DNA from: a virus
DNA length: 39,658 nt
IMG/VR virus record: IMGVR_UViG_3300027721_000033
Coordinates: 1-39,658 of that record
Direction: 5' to 3' (one strand)
The position numbers and the translations under genes were made by a program. Every line of letters starts with the position of its first letter. The stretch's first letter is position 1. The notes beneath the pieces were generated by a model. The model was not told the origin of the DNA. It made no database searches and saw only the letters and a program-made list of their open reading frames with translations. This document shows, piece after piece, positions 16,041 through 24,115 of this stretch.

Positions 16041-16200
16041 GCAGGCGTTCGAAGAAGGACAGCAGCTGGCCGCGGAAGAACTTGCGCAGAAGTTGAAGGA
16101 CGCTGTGAAACGACGCGAGGCGCTGGTGGGCTGGAAAGAGCAGTCGAAGGCCCCTGCTCGGTTGTCCAACGCTGCCAAGTCACCTACGCTCCCACGATGA
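16024..16200 (+). CDS. 58-residue protein, GTG start
   Basis: A very strong AGGAGG (16013-16018) lies 5 nt before GTG 16024, and the frame runs to TGA at 16198-16200. The product opens with EQFLKQAFEEGQQLAAEELA and is helical and charged, with a basic C-terminus. It overlaps the ferritin-like gene by 17 nt and the next gene by ATGA. The opening motif (Ala-Phe-Glu-Glu-Gly) resembles the openings of the next two small proteins. No function is recognised. Confidence 0.7.
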   Translation: MEQFLKQAFEEGQQLAAEELAQKLKDAVKRREALVGWKEQSKAPARLSNAAKSPTLPR

Positions 16201-16487
16201 TGAATCTCGCCTACGAGGAAGGGAAGGCCCGTGCGGAAGAGGACTTCGGTCTTCGTACCGCAGGTGATGCCTTTCAACGCGCTCTTCCTCACGGCGACAT
16301 GAACGTGTCGGCGGAGCGTCTCGCTAAGACCCTTTCGAATCTGGACAGCCAGGTCGTCCCGTCGAAGGATGAGGGACACAAGCGGTTCGGCAACCCAACG
16401 CGCTGGGGCAACCCGACGTCTCCTTGGGGCGTCGGCGCTTCTTCGCACGATTACTCCGGCATTGGCCGCGATGGAGCCGCAATATGA
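16197..16487 (+). CDS. Small unknown protein with AYEEG opening
   Basis: 96 aa (or 95 from the second ATG). It opens with MMNLAYEEGKARAEEDFGL, then a charged middle and a Gly/Pro/Trp-rich tail (RFGNPTRWGNPTSPWGVG) that looks unstructured. Start and stop both overlap neighbours by ATGA. The opening shares the A-x-x-E-G pattern with the genes on either side, so the three may carry a common docking or localisation helix. No family is recognised. Confidence 0.65.
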   Translation: MMNLAYEEGKARAEEDFGLRTAGDAFQRALPHGDMNVSAERLAKTLSNLDSQVVPSKDEGHKRFGNPTRWGNPTSPWGVGASSHDYSGIGRDGAAI

Positions 16488-17026
16488 TCAAGGAAGCTGC
16501 GTACAATGAGGGGTATCGCGCTGCGTGGGGTGTCTTCTTCAAAGGGGCAGCGCCAATGCCCACGCAGGTGTTCCGCGGTCCGCGGGTCGCAGCCCAGACG
16601 AACTCTGCGCCGGTTATGGGCGCCGCCGCTCCGGTCAAGGGGCCGTCGAACTCCGCCGCTCCCGGTCCCATGCTTCCGCAGCAGGTGGGTCCCGGCGTGA
16701 CTAAGAAGCCGCAGCCTACGGCGCCTGTCGCTGCTCCCGCTGCTGGCGCCGGTGCTCCTGCTGCTGGCGCTCCTGCTGCTGGCGCTCCTGCTGCTGGTGG
16801 AAAGCCCGCTGGCGCTCCTGCTGCTGGCGCTCCTGCTGCTGGTGGAAAGCCCGCTGGCTTCTTCCAGAACTTCATGGGGGGTGTGAAGGGCGAAGAAGGG
16901 AAAACGTTCGGCCACTCATTGGGGCAGGCGGCGATGCAGCAGGCGCCGATGCTCGCCATGTCGGCAGGTCTCCCCCTGATGATGAATGCCTTCTCCAGTT
17001 CTGGCAACCAGAACAATCAGTACTGA
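16484..17026 (+). CDS. Small protein with Ala/Gly/Pro repeat linker
   Basis: 180 aa from the ATG that overlaps the preceding stop; an in-frame start at 16424 would lie within the previous gene and is rejected. It opens with MIKEAAYNEGYRAAWGVFF, followed by ~90 residues of Ala/Pro/Gly with GAPAA units and two GGKPA breaks, then a C-terminal helix-forming part (KTFGHSLGQAAMQQAPMLAM) with a short hydrophobic end (AGLPLMMNAF). Probably a virion or assembly factor with a flexible linker. The repeat is a 45-bp duplication (separate entry). Confidence 0.65.
   Translation: MIKEAAYNEGYRAAWGVFFKGAAPMPTQVFRGPRVAAQTNSAPVMGAAAPVKGPSNSAAPGPMLPQQVGPGVTKKPQPTAPVAAPAAGAGAPAAGAPAAGAPAAGGKPAGAPAAGAPAAGGKPAGFFQNFMGGVKGEEGKTFGHSLGQAAMQQAPMLAMSAGLPLMMNAFSSSGNQNNQY
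16745..16858 (+). repeat. 45-bp in-gene duplication built from 15-bp GAPAA units
   Basis: Units of the type GGCGCTCCTGCTGCT (15 bp, Gly-Ala-Pro-Ala-Ala) recur, and a 45-bp block beginning at 16770 is repeated at 16815. The two blocks look identical over their shared length. The repeat encodes the flexible linker of the gene at 16484 and can expand or contract in frame. Confidence 0.85.
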
Positions 17027-17032
17027 GGCTCC

Positions 17033-18832
17033 ATGGCGCAGACGCTTGGGAAATACCTGGTCAACGACCTGCTGCCCAAGCATCTCCACACGACGGGGGC
17101 GCTGGGGAAGAAAGAGCTCACGCAGAAGCTGCTGGACCTCGCTCGAGAGGACCCTTCTGCCTACGTTGAGATCGTCAGCAGCCTGAAGCGTCTCGGGGAT
17201 GACATCTCCACGCTCGAAGGGGTCTCCGTCGGCATCGATGACATCACGCCGCAGTACAAAGAGCGTAATGCGCTCATCACGGCGACGACCGCGGCTCTGA
17301 AAAGTGCCACTACTTCAGCGGCAAAGGAGAAGGTTCTTCTCGACGCAAAAGTGAAGATGCTGGCGCAGACCAAGCTGCACCCAGGCACGATGACCGCGAT
17401 GGCGATGTCAGGAGCTCGCGGCAACATGGAGCAGCTGGCCAAGACCGTATCCTCTCCGGTCACAGTGACGTCTAGCCAAGGGCGGGCGATGCCCTGGATA
17501 GTTGACCGCTCCTATTCAGAGGGGCTCCACTCCGCGGACTACTGGGCCGCTGGAAACGATGTGCGGCACAACACCGTGCAGGCGGCCATCTCTATCTCTG
17601 AGCCTGGCGACATGCTCAAGATCATGACAAACTCGATGTATCCAATGGTCGTTACCGCCGACGACTGTGGAACACCGAACGGTATAGCGCTCGCCAGCAC
17701 TGATGGGAACATCATTGATAGGTACCTCTCCAGAGATCAGGCGGGTTACCGCCGGAACGACTTGGTGACGAAGGCAGTTGCGTCGGGCCTCCGCAACAAA
17801 GTGAAGACGGTCTATGTCCGCTCGCCGATGACGTGTAAGGCCACGCCAGGCCTCTGCCGCAAGTGTCAAGGTCTTGATGAGCGAGGACGTCCGCACGCAA
17901 TCGGCATCAATGTCGGTGTCCGTGCCGCGCAGTCGATCTCTGAGCCTTTGACCCAGATGGCGTTGAGCGCCAAGCACGGCGGGAAGAGCATCAAGGGGTC
18001 TTCTTCTCAGCTCACTGGAATGCCGGGGGTTCGGCAGCTTCTCGAGGTGCCGCAGAACTTCATCAATAAGGCGGCGCTGGCAGAGCGTACCGGGGTCGTT
18101 ACGAAGATCGTACCCGCGCCCCATGGCGGTACGCATATCTACGTCAATGAGGTACAGCACTACGTTGGGCCGAATTTGAAGCCGCTTGTGCGTGTCCATC
18201 AGAAAGTGGAAGCTGGTGATGTACTCTCAGAAGGAATCCCCAAACCAGATGAGCTCATCCACCACAAAGGTTTTGGCGTTGGACGACAGTACCTCGTGGA
18301 CGCACTTCATGACATCTATGGGCGGGAAGGCGTCAACGTCGACAAGCGGCACTTTGAATTGGTCGCCCGCGCAGACCTCAACCACGTCAAAGTTCTCGAG
18401 CACACAGATGAGCATCCGGAGCTCCTCAAAGGAGAAGTAGTCCCCTACGAGGCGTATCGGAACGCCGCGGAGAAGGGCAGTCGGGATACGCTACTCGCTC
18501 ACGCCGTGGGCGGCGTACTGGGTAAAGAGGTCCTCCACTACACCGCGGGTACGCCTCTTACTCCTTCGATCCTCAACACCCTCAAGACCCACGGGGTCAC
18601 CAGTGTTGGTGTGGCCTCTTCACTTCCGCGCGTCGAGTTCATGATGCGGCCGATGGCGCGAAACCCGCTGCTCCACCCGGACTGGATGGCCCGTCTGGCT
18701 CATCGCTTCTTGAAGGACAGTCTTCTTCAGGGAGCTCGTACCGGCGCAGTGTCAGATCGCCATAGCACTCACCCGGTACCGGCCTACGCTTACGGTTCTG
18801 AATTCGGGATGGGACCGGAAGGCAAATACTAA
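17033..18832 (+). CDS. RNA polymerase beta-prime, C-terminal half
   Basis: 599 aa. It picks up where the fusion protein stops. Landmarks: VSVGIDDIT near 64-72 (E. coli ASVGIDDM), SGARGN near the F-loop, a diverged bridge-helix region around 150-195, and the second beta-prime zinc site C212 (DDCGT), C268, C275, C278 (CKATPGLCRKC). The trigger-loop start SEPLTQMALSAKHGG keeps E304, P305, T307, Q308 and H315 (the active-site His) but is one residue shorter than the E. coli loop and lacks the Met-Arg pair next to it. GRQYLVDALHDIYGREGVNVDKRHFELVAR fragments match the C-terminal clamp (near E. coli [26 protein letters not shown]). It should complete the catalytic core with the beta/beta-prime-N fusion. 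The stop overlaps the next ATG (TAATG). Confidence 0.92.
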   Translation: MAQTLGKYLVNDLLPKHLHTTGALGKKELTQKLLDLAREDPSAYVEIVSSLKRLGDDISTLEGVSVGIDDITPQYKERNALITATTAALKSATTSAAKEKVLLDAKVKMLAQTKLHPGTMTAMAMSGARGNMEQLAKTVSSPVTVTSSQGRAMPWIVDRSYSEGLHSADYWAAGNDVRHNTVQAAISISEPGDMLKIMTNSMYPMVVTADDCGTPNGIALASTDGNIIDRYLSRDQAGYRRNDLVTKAVASGLRNKVKTVYVRSPMTCKATPGLCRKCQGLDERGRPHAIGINVGVRAAQSISEPLTQMALSAKHGGKSIKGSSSQLTGMPGVRQLLEVPQNFINKAALAERTGVVTKIVPAPHGGTHIYVNEVQHYVGPNLKPLVRVHQKVEAGDVLSEGIPKPDELIHHKGFGVGRQYLVDALHDIYGREGVNVDKRHFELVARADLNHVKVLEHTDEHPELLKGEVVPYEAYRNAAEKGSRDTLLAHAVGGVLGKEVLHYTAGTPLTPSILNTLKTHGVTSVGVASSLPRVEFMMRPMARNPLLHPDWMARLAHRFLKDSLLQGARTGAVSDRHSTHPVPAYAYGSEFGMGPEGKY

Positions 18833-19281
18833 TGCGGGGTCTGTCACAAACTGCGGGTGCCCGTGCCGCTCTCTCCGCCTTTGGGGTGAAGGTCGCTGGA
18901 AGTTGGGATGACTACCTCGAAGAGGTCAAGCGCCAGGGGATCGGGCAGCCAGAGAAAGCTTGGCAGCAGTTTCAGAAGGGACAGCTCTTTCATCCGCGCA
19001 AAGGACTTCTAGGACAGGTTCTCCCGAAGTCACCGGGGCAGCTCGCGGCTACCTTGGCGTGGCCCCTGATGGGGGCACTCTTGGCGTCTCGAGCGAATCC
19101 GGACATTGGGGCCGGCGAGCTCACGGGAGATTTCCTTGGGCGCACGACTGGAGCTTTGCTAGGAACTCCGCTAGGAGCCTTCGGACAAATCGGAGGCGGT
19201 ATGTTCTTGGCGCCAGTAGGACACGCCGTTGGAAAGGCGTTTGATTCTCCACGTAGTTCTGATGTTGTGCATGATGGCTGA
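18832..19281 (+). CDS. Glycine-zipper-type unknown protein after RNAP
   Basis: 149 aa, start overlapping the RNAP stop. The N-terminal half is mixed and charged (DDYLEEVKRQG). The C-terminal half is hydrophobic with regularly spaced small residues (LAWPLMGALLASR, then GRTTGALLGTPLGAFGQIGGG), which suggests membrane insertion or a tightly packed helical hairpin. It could be an internal virion or ejection protein that accompanies the polymerase; this is inference from hydrophobicity and position. No family is recognised. Confidence 0.6.
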   Translation: MRGLSQTAGARAALSAFGVKVAGSWDDYLEEVKRQGIGQPEKAWQQFQKGQLFHPRKGLLGQVLPKSPGQLAATLAWPLMGALLASRANPDIGAGELTGDFLGRTTGALLGTPLGAFGQIGGGMFLAPVGHAVGKAFDSPRSSDVVHDG

Positions 19282-19382
19282 CTTTTCCTATGTTGGGGGT
19301 ACCGGCGCTGGCCGACATTCTCAATTGTAAAACCACAACCCCTGGCCTACACTCCGGCCAACGTAAGAAGGAGCAAACTTTC
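19282..19382 (+). promoter_or_regulatory. Candidate phage promoter before 19383
   Basis: CCTACACTC at 19346-19354 matches the recurring motif; TACACT (19348-19353) as -10 has TTGTAA 17 nt upstream, a usable -35. The motif is flanked by GGCC arms (19344-19347 and 19355-19358). Transcription would begin near 19360, giving a short leader with AAGGAG (19368-19373) before ATG 19383. Confidence 0.5.
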
Positions 19383-20648
19383 ATGGGCCTTTTCAAGCGC
19401 GCCGCAGCACGTGGAGTAGCACACGAACTCGTTCGCCGGGGTGTTGTCGCGTTCCCGACCAAGGAAGCGATGGACGAAGCGGCTGACGCAGTCGCCGATT
19501 CTCCCGCGGCCGGAGGAATGCCGGAGATGTCGCCCGAGGGCGGCCACTCCCCTGAGGAGCTCGCCGCCGTGGCGAACAAGCTCATGGAGATCGCGCACGC
19601 TCTGATGGAGCAGGCAGGCGCATCCGCTCCCGGCGCTGGTGGAATGCCGCCGGGCATGGAACACGAGGGCGCGGCTCCCGAGGGTCCGCCCCCGTCGCCC
19701 GAGGCGGCCAAGGCTGCCATGGATCTGACCAAGACCGCCGCCGAGGCGGACTACGAGTCGCTGGCACAGGCCATCGCGGTCGAGTGCATGGAGAAAGCGG
19801 CCTACGAGGTGAAGGCCGCTGCAGGCGGCGCGCTGATTCAGGGCGGCGACAAGGGCAACGACGCGTCGCAGGCTGCGACGCACGGCGAGGTCGCCGCGCT
19901 CGACAAGAAGCAGCGCCCCGAGGGTGCGTACCACCACGGTGTCGGCAAGACTGAGCTCGAGACCATGAAGGGTCACCTGGGTGACCTGAGCAATCACCCC
20001 AGCGGTCCCGCGAACTCTCCGTCGGGCACTAATTCGGTGAGCAGCGATGCGTCCAAAGCCGCGGGCCTGGATGAGCAACTGAAGAAGATCGCCAACAAGC
20101 TGGTCGGCCTGCACGACGGCACGGACAAGAACAAGCTCACCGACGCTGCGAAGGTCGACACCCTCGCGCAGCTGGACAACAAGAACCGTCCTCAGGGGAA
20201 GTACCTGGTCGGCATGGGCAACGCGAACTTCTCTGAGCCGCAGACCCACCGCATCGGCCACGAGGAGCCGCATCCCAACGGGCCGAAGAACAGCCCCTCG
20301 GGCACCAACTCGGTTATCCAGGCGTCGAAGACCTCTGAAGAGGATGCCTTTCTGGTTCTTTTCAAGAAGACCGCGGAAGACGTGGGGCCGTATCTTCCCA
20401 AGATGAGCGACGACGAGAAGGTCGCACACATCACCCGGATGATCGGCTTCGATCACGACGGGCGCCAGGAGTACTTGACGGGCCTGCACAAGACCGCGGG
20501 CGCGGATGAGTCGAAGGCCTCGAAGCACGACAAGTACAAGAAGGATCCGGAGCACAAGGACGAAGTTGGAGGCGAGCAGAAGAAGGAGAGTGCTCTCCTC
20601 GGCCGGATCCGTGAAATCGCCGCGTCGTCTTCAGCCTCGGCGAGCTAA
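19383..20648 (+). CDS. Structural-type protein with duplicated PSGTNSV blocks
   Basis: 421 aa from ATG 19383 (AAGGAG upstream); an in-frame start at 19290 would skip the ribosome site and promoter. An N-terminal Ala/Gly/Pro-rich part (about 35-110) is followed by helices ending in KTA motifs (LTKTAAEADY). Two related blocks then appear: DKKQRPEGAY...NSPSGTNSV and DNKNRPQGKY...NSPSGTNSV (the latter motifs at nt 20013-20039 and 20289-20315). The C-terminus carries FKKTAEDVG and GLHKTAGADES and ends basic. No enzymatic motif is seen. Likely a virion or assembly protein; the role is unknown. Confidence 0.65.
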   Translation: MGLFKRAAARGVAHELVRRGVVAFPTKEAMDEAADAVADSPAAGGMPEMSPEGGHSPEELAAVANKLMEIAHALMEQAGASAPGAGGMPPGMEHEGAAPEGPPPSPEAAKAAMDLTKTAAEADYESLAQAIAVECMEKAAYEVKAAAGGALIQGGDKGNDASQAATHGEVAALDKKQRPEGAYHHGVGKTELETMKGHLGDLSNHPSGPANSPSGTNSVSSDASKAAGLDEQLKKIANKLVGLHDGTDKNKLTDAAKVDTLAQLDNKNRPQGKYLVGMGNANFSEPQTHRIGHEEPHPNGPKNSPSGTNSVIQASKTSEEDAFLVLFKKTAEDVGPYLPKMSDDEKVAHITRMIGFDHDGRQEYLTGLHKTAGADESKASKHDKYKKDPEHKDEVGGEQKKESALLGRIREIAASSSASAS

Positions 20649-20756
20649 GGCCTCGGCTCCCCAACGAGAGGGCCCAAAAACGGCCGTTGGGTCCTATACT
20701 TGGACCTGACGGCCGTTTCGCTTTACGTGGTATACCGCACGCGGTAGGAGAATTAC
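20649..20756 (+). promoter_or_regulatory. Terminator-like inverted repeat followed by candidate promoter
   Basis: CCCAACG (20660-20666) pairs with CGTTGGG (20685-20691) around an A-rich loop and could end the upstream transcript. CCTATACTT follows at 20693-20701, inside a second inverted repeat GGTCC (20690-20694) and GGACC (20702-20706). ACGGCCGTT occurs twice (20680-20688 and 20709-20717). A further GGTATACC palindrome is near 20730, then GGTAGGAG before ATG 20757. The gap looks like a terminator-promoter junction between two structural operons. Confidence 0.5.
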
Positions 20757-23411
20757 ATGCCCGCAATTTCGCCTCGGACGCAAGCGATGGGACAGATGGG
20801 TGGGACCAGCGATCAGGCGAAAGCCATGTTCGACCAGGGCCTCTCGCAGATGGCCTACAATGTTCTGCTGAGCAAGCTGCCCAACGTGGCGCCGGACGTC
20901 GTCACCTTCAAGGTTCTGGAGACAGACCACGAAGAGGGTTCTGGTGTTGGCGCCTTCGTCATCATCCGACGCGGACAGACGCTCTACGTCCCGGTCGTGA
21001 TGGCGGACAACCAAATCAAGCCGCTCGACATTCTCTACTTCAAGGATCTGAACGCCTTCATGCCCTTGAGCAAGGAGTGGCTCGAGGAGCTCGACAAGCA
21101 GTCTCTCGGAGAAATGGGGAAAGGCGTCACGCCGCCCAAGACCATGCCGACGGACGTCGACATTCGAAACACGGTCGTGCCGCCCACCACGGGCCGGTAC
21201 AGCTACGCTTCAGACACGTCGAGCGCCGTTAAGCAGGCCGGACGCGTCTTCGACGAAGCGCGCAGCCAAACGGAGCCCAAGCTCGCGTTCCTCGACTTTC
21301 TCTCGAAGGCTCCGAACCGTATCAAGAAGGCAGCGGCGAAGATGCTGGAGACACGCCCCACCATGCTGAAGCAGGCGGTGTGGTTCTACGGCGAGAAGCC
21401 GCTCGTCGACGCGCTGAAGCTCGCCGACTACGGCGGAGGCATCAAGAACCACGGTGGCGCGCTTTACGTCGCCGACGACAAGACTACCTCGACGGAGTTC
21501 AAGGACATCTTCGGCTCGCAGTCTCCCGCGGCGTTCCAGGGCGTGAAGGTGAAGGGCTACTACGCCAAGGACGACCGTAAAAAGGTCAACCGTGCCCTGG
21601 CGGTTCAGCCGTACCTGGACCTGAAGGAGCCCAAGAACGCCGGGGCCTACAAGCTCTGGAAGAAGGATGGCAAGCCCGTCGTGGCGCTGGTCATCGCAAA
21701 TCCGATCAACATGTTTGGCGATCCCTCCGGTAAGCGGATCCCGGCGCGGAACATCCGATTCATCAATCAGTCGGCGGGTCCCGCTAACGAGTTGGACGGG
21801 TACAACCAGCGTTACCGCGTGCCTGGTGAAACCGGTCGCCGAGATGAGTTTCACATCGACCGCTACGTCGGCGTCACCGAGGACGGGGACCTGATCGACT
21901 CAACTGACCTCTTGGGTACAGAGGTGGCGATGAGCCAACTCGAAGGGTCCGAGGTCTTCAAGAAGACCGTTGGCGAGGCGTCGGCTGCTGGCCCTCGCAA
22001 AGGCCAGAGGGGTATCTTCGTTCAGCGCCGCGGCGCTTCTTTCATCGCGACAGCGCCTGTCACCATCGAATCGATCACCTCTGATTTCGAAGGGGGTCGA
22101 CGTATTGAGGTGGTGGGCGCCTGGGGCAAGAAGACCTTGGTAACGGATGCGCAGCATCCCGGCAGCAAGCTGATGGTTCCGTCGAACAGCGACGTAGTCT
22201 ACATGCCGAGCAACTTCGTATGGTTCCCGGCCAAGAACGAGCTCACCAAGAAGGACTTCCTGACCACTCCGAAGGACATCTTCAACTGGACCACCGACGC
22301 CATGTTGTCTGAGGGCGCCGAGAAGGTGAAGGTGTCGAAGTACACCGGGGAGAACGGCTTCAACGTCGGCGGCGAGTACACGCCGAACTTCGTTTCGGCT
22401 CTGCGCAAGCTGGCCACCGAAGCCGTCATCACCATCGAGGACGCAGAGTTCGCGCTGAAGACGGCTGCGGAGCAGGGGGCCTACTCCTTCTGGATCATCG
22501 AGCCCGCAGGGCTTGAGAAGGTGGCGGCGCGGCTTAGTGTCGCCGCCGAGAAACAGCCCGAGCAGCCGGATCCCGCCGAGCAGGCGATGATGCAAATGCA
22601 GCAGGCGCAGATGCAGCAGCCGCAAGGTCCGTCGCCCGTCGACATGGCGGTCGCCGAGCAGATGCAGAGCATCCAGAGCCAGATGCAGGCGCTGACGCAG
22701 ATGCAGCAGATGGTGCAGACCATCCAGCAGCGGGCAAGCATGATCGCCAGTGGCGGCGGAGCCGGCGCTGCTCCGGCTGCCGCGGCTGCCGCAATGGGCG
22801 GTCCCATGGACCCGTCGATGATGGGGGCGGGTGCTCCGGTGCAAGGGATGGGCGGCCAGCCGCAGCCGGGCATGGATCCCAACGCCCAGATGGCGCAGGG
22901 GCAGCCGCAGCCGGGCATGGATCCCAACGCCCAGATGCAGCAAGCGCAGCCGGGAATGGACCCGAACGCCGCCGCTCAGCAGGGGCAGGACCCCAACGCT
23001 CAGGCGCAGCAGCAACCGCCTCAGGCAATGATGGCGTCGGACGACGGGTCCGTTGACACCATGCAGCAGCAGGTGAACCCGCAGTTCATCGAGCAGGCGG
23101 GACAGCTTAACGACGCAGGCACTTTCGACGCGGCGGCGCTGTCGTCGATGGCGCAGACGCCATCACTCAAGGAGATGGTCGCGGGTTATCTGCCGAACCT
23201 CGAGAAGTCACTCGATAACCTTGGCCGCGTGCTGCTCACCCTCTGGATGGACGAGGTTCGCATCAAGGGTGACATCGGTGATGATGCGTACATTTCGCTC
23301 GAGGACAACCTTCGCTCGACCTTCCGTGGTATGGGTGACCTGATTCTGAAGATCAACCAAAACACTCTGATCCTCCGGGACCAGAATGACACGAGCGCCT
23401 ACCAAGGGTAG
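20757..23411 (+). CDS. Large virion-type protein with PGMDPNAQ repeats
   Basis: 884 aa. About 1-610 is a folded, mixed alpha/beta part with no motif I can name; it includes short repeats of aromatic/basic strand-like segments and a helix with FALKTAAEQ. About 610-770 is Gln/Met/Pro-rich low complexity, including near-identical QPQPGMDPNAQM units. The last ~110 residues (from about 775) are helical and acidic. Size, Gln-rich linker and position within the head block suggest a structural or internal virion protein. Whether it is processed by the protease at 26374 is open. RBS GGTAGGAG. Co-transcribed with the next genes. Confidence 0.6.
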   Translation: MPAISPRTQAMGQMGGTSDQAKAMFDQGLSQMAYNVLLSKLPNVAPDVVTFKVLETDHEEGSGVGAFVIIRRGQTLYVPVVMADNQIKPLDILYFKDLNAFMPLSKEWLEELDKQSLGEMGKGVTPPKTMPTDVDIRNTVVPPTTGRYSYASDTSSAVKQAGRVFDEARSQTEPKLAFLDFLSKAPNRIKKAAAKMLETRPTMLKQAVWFYGEKPLVDALKLADYGGGIKNHGGALYVADDKTTSTEFKDIFGSQSPAAFQGVKVKGYYAKDDRKKVNRALAVQPYLDLKEPKNAGAYKLWKKDGKPVVALVIANPINMFGDPSGKRIPARNIRFINQSAGPANELDGYNQRYRVPGETGRRDEFHIDRYVGVTEDGDLIDSTDLLGTEVAMSQLEGSEVFKKTVGEASAAGPRKGQRGIFVQRRGASFIATAPVTIESITSDFEGGRRIEVVGAWGKKTLVTDAQHPGSKLMVPSNSDVVYMPSNFVWFPAKNELTKKDFLTTPKDIFNWTTDAMLSEGAEKVKVSKYTGENGFNVGGEYTPNFVSALRKLATEAVITIEDAEFALKTAAEQGAYSFWIIEPAGLEKVAARLSVAAEKQPEQPDPAEQAMMQMQQAQMQQPQGPSPVDMAVAEQMQSIQSQMQALTQMQQMVQTIQQRASMIASGGGAGAAPAAAAAAMGGPMDPSMMGAGAPVQGMGGQPQPGMDPNAQMAQGQPQPGMDPNAQMQQAQPGMDPNAAAQQGQDPNAQAQQQPPQAMMASDDGSVDTMQQQVNPQFIEQAGQLNDAGTFDAAALSSMAQTPSLKEMVAGYLPNLEKSLDNLGRVLLTLWMDEVRIKGDIGDDAYISLEDNLRSTFRGMGDLILKINQNTLILRDQNDTSAYQG
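22857..22970 (+). repeat. 45-bp period repeat, 36 identical bases twice
   Basis: The 36 bp at 22857-22892 recur at 22902-22937 without a mismatch that I can see; a third, diverged copy lies at 22944-22970. They encode QPQPGMDPNAQM-type units. The 45-bp spacing equals that of the repeat in the gene at 16484, although the sequences differ. Confidence 0.85.
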
Positions 23412-23413
23412 TG

Positions 23414-24106
23414 ATGAAATCCGTTTCGCCACGGCACCGGTTCGAGGCTGTTCTCGCGACCGTCAAGACGTCTGCTCCGCCTCCCCCGGAGGAGTTGGAG
23501 TTGGCGTTGCACGGGCTCATCACACGTACCGGCCAGCCCAACGCTGGCGTGTCCTACGCCTACGACCTCTATCTGGATCTCCAGCACCGGGCCGTACTGG
23601 ATGCTTTCATCTTGGCCGGGGCTGAACGCGCTACGGTGGCAAAGGTTCTCGATATCCCGGAGTCCGTTCTGCTGATGTACGAGTACTTCTTCTTCGACAC
23701 TTCCACGTTCCGGAATCGCTTGGAGAAGATCTCCTACGCCTCGAATTACGATGGTGACGCCTACGCAGCGGAACTGCTAAAGACCGGCGTCATGGTGGGC
23801 GCGGACTACTTGCTTTGGACCTACGGCGGGAAGGACTCCGTTGATACGCGTGCCATTGTACGCCACACCATGATCGACTCGTTTTTCCGGGGCATGTCGC
23901 ACAAAGGCAACAGCCTTACGAGTGGTGTGGCCAAGGAAGCTCAGAAGTGGTGGGCGACGGCTATCCGTAATGCTGAGATCCTGGAGAAGATGGACCCTCA
24001 GGCTACGAAGCAGGCCTATGAAGAACTTCGCATCGCGCTTGAGGGCGTCGATGAGACAACCCCGGTGGAGAAATCTCCGGTGCCACTCGCAGACATTCTT
24101 CACTAG
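23414..24106 (+). CDS. Unknown protein with HTH-like segment
   Basis: 230 aa from ATG 23414 (AAGGG about 8 nt upstream; a GTG directly before it, at 23411, is the alternative). The segment GAERATVAKVLDIPESVLLMYEYFFF has the spacing of a helix-turn-helix followed by a hydrophobic helix. It resembles the DNA-binding part of some small terminase and phage regulator proteins. The C-terminal half is helical and ends acidic. A small-terminase or packaging-linked role is possible from context, but TerL is not in the window. Confidence 0.5.
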   Translation: MKSVSPRHRFEAVLATVKTSAPPPPEELELALHGLITRTGQPNAGVSYAYDLYLDLQHRAVLDAFILAGAERATVAKVLDIPESVLLMYEYFFFDTSTFRNRLEKISYASNYDGDAYAAELLKTGVMVGADYLLWTYGGKDSVDTRAIVRHTMIDSFFRGMSHKGNSLTSGVAKEAQKWWATAIRNAEILEKMDPQATKQAYEELRIALEGVDETTPVEKSPVPLADILH

Positions 24107-24115
24107 GATATAGCC

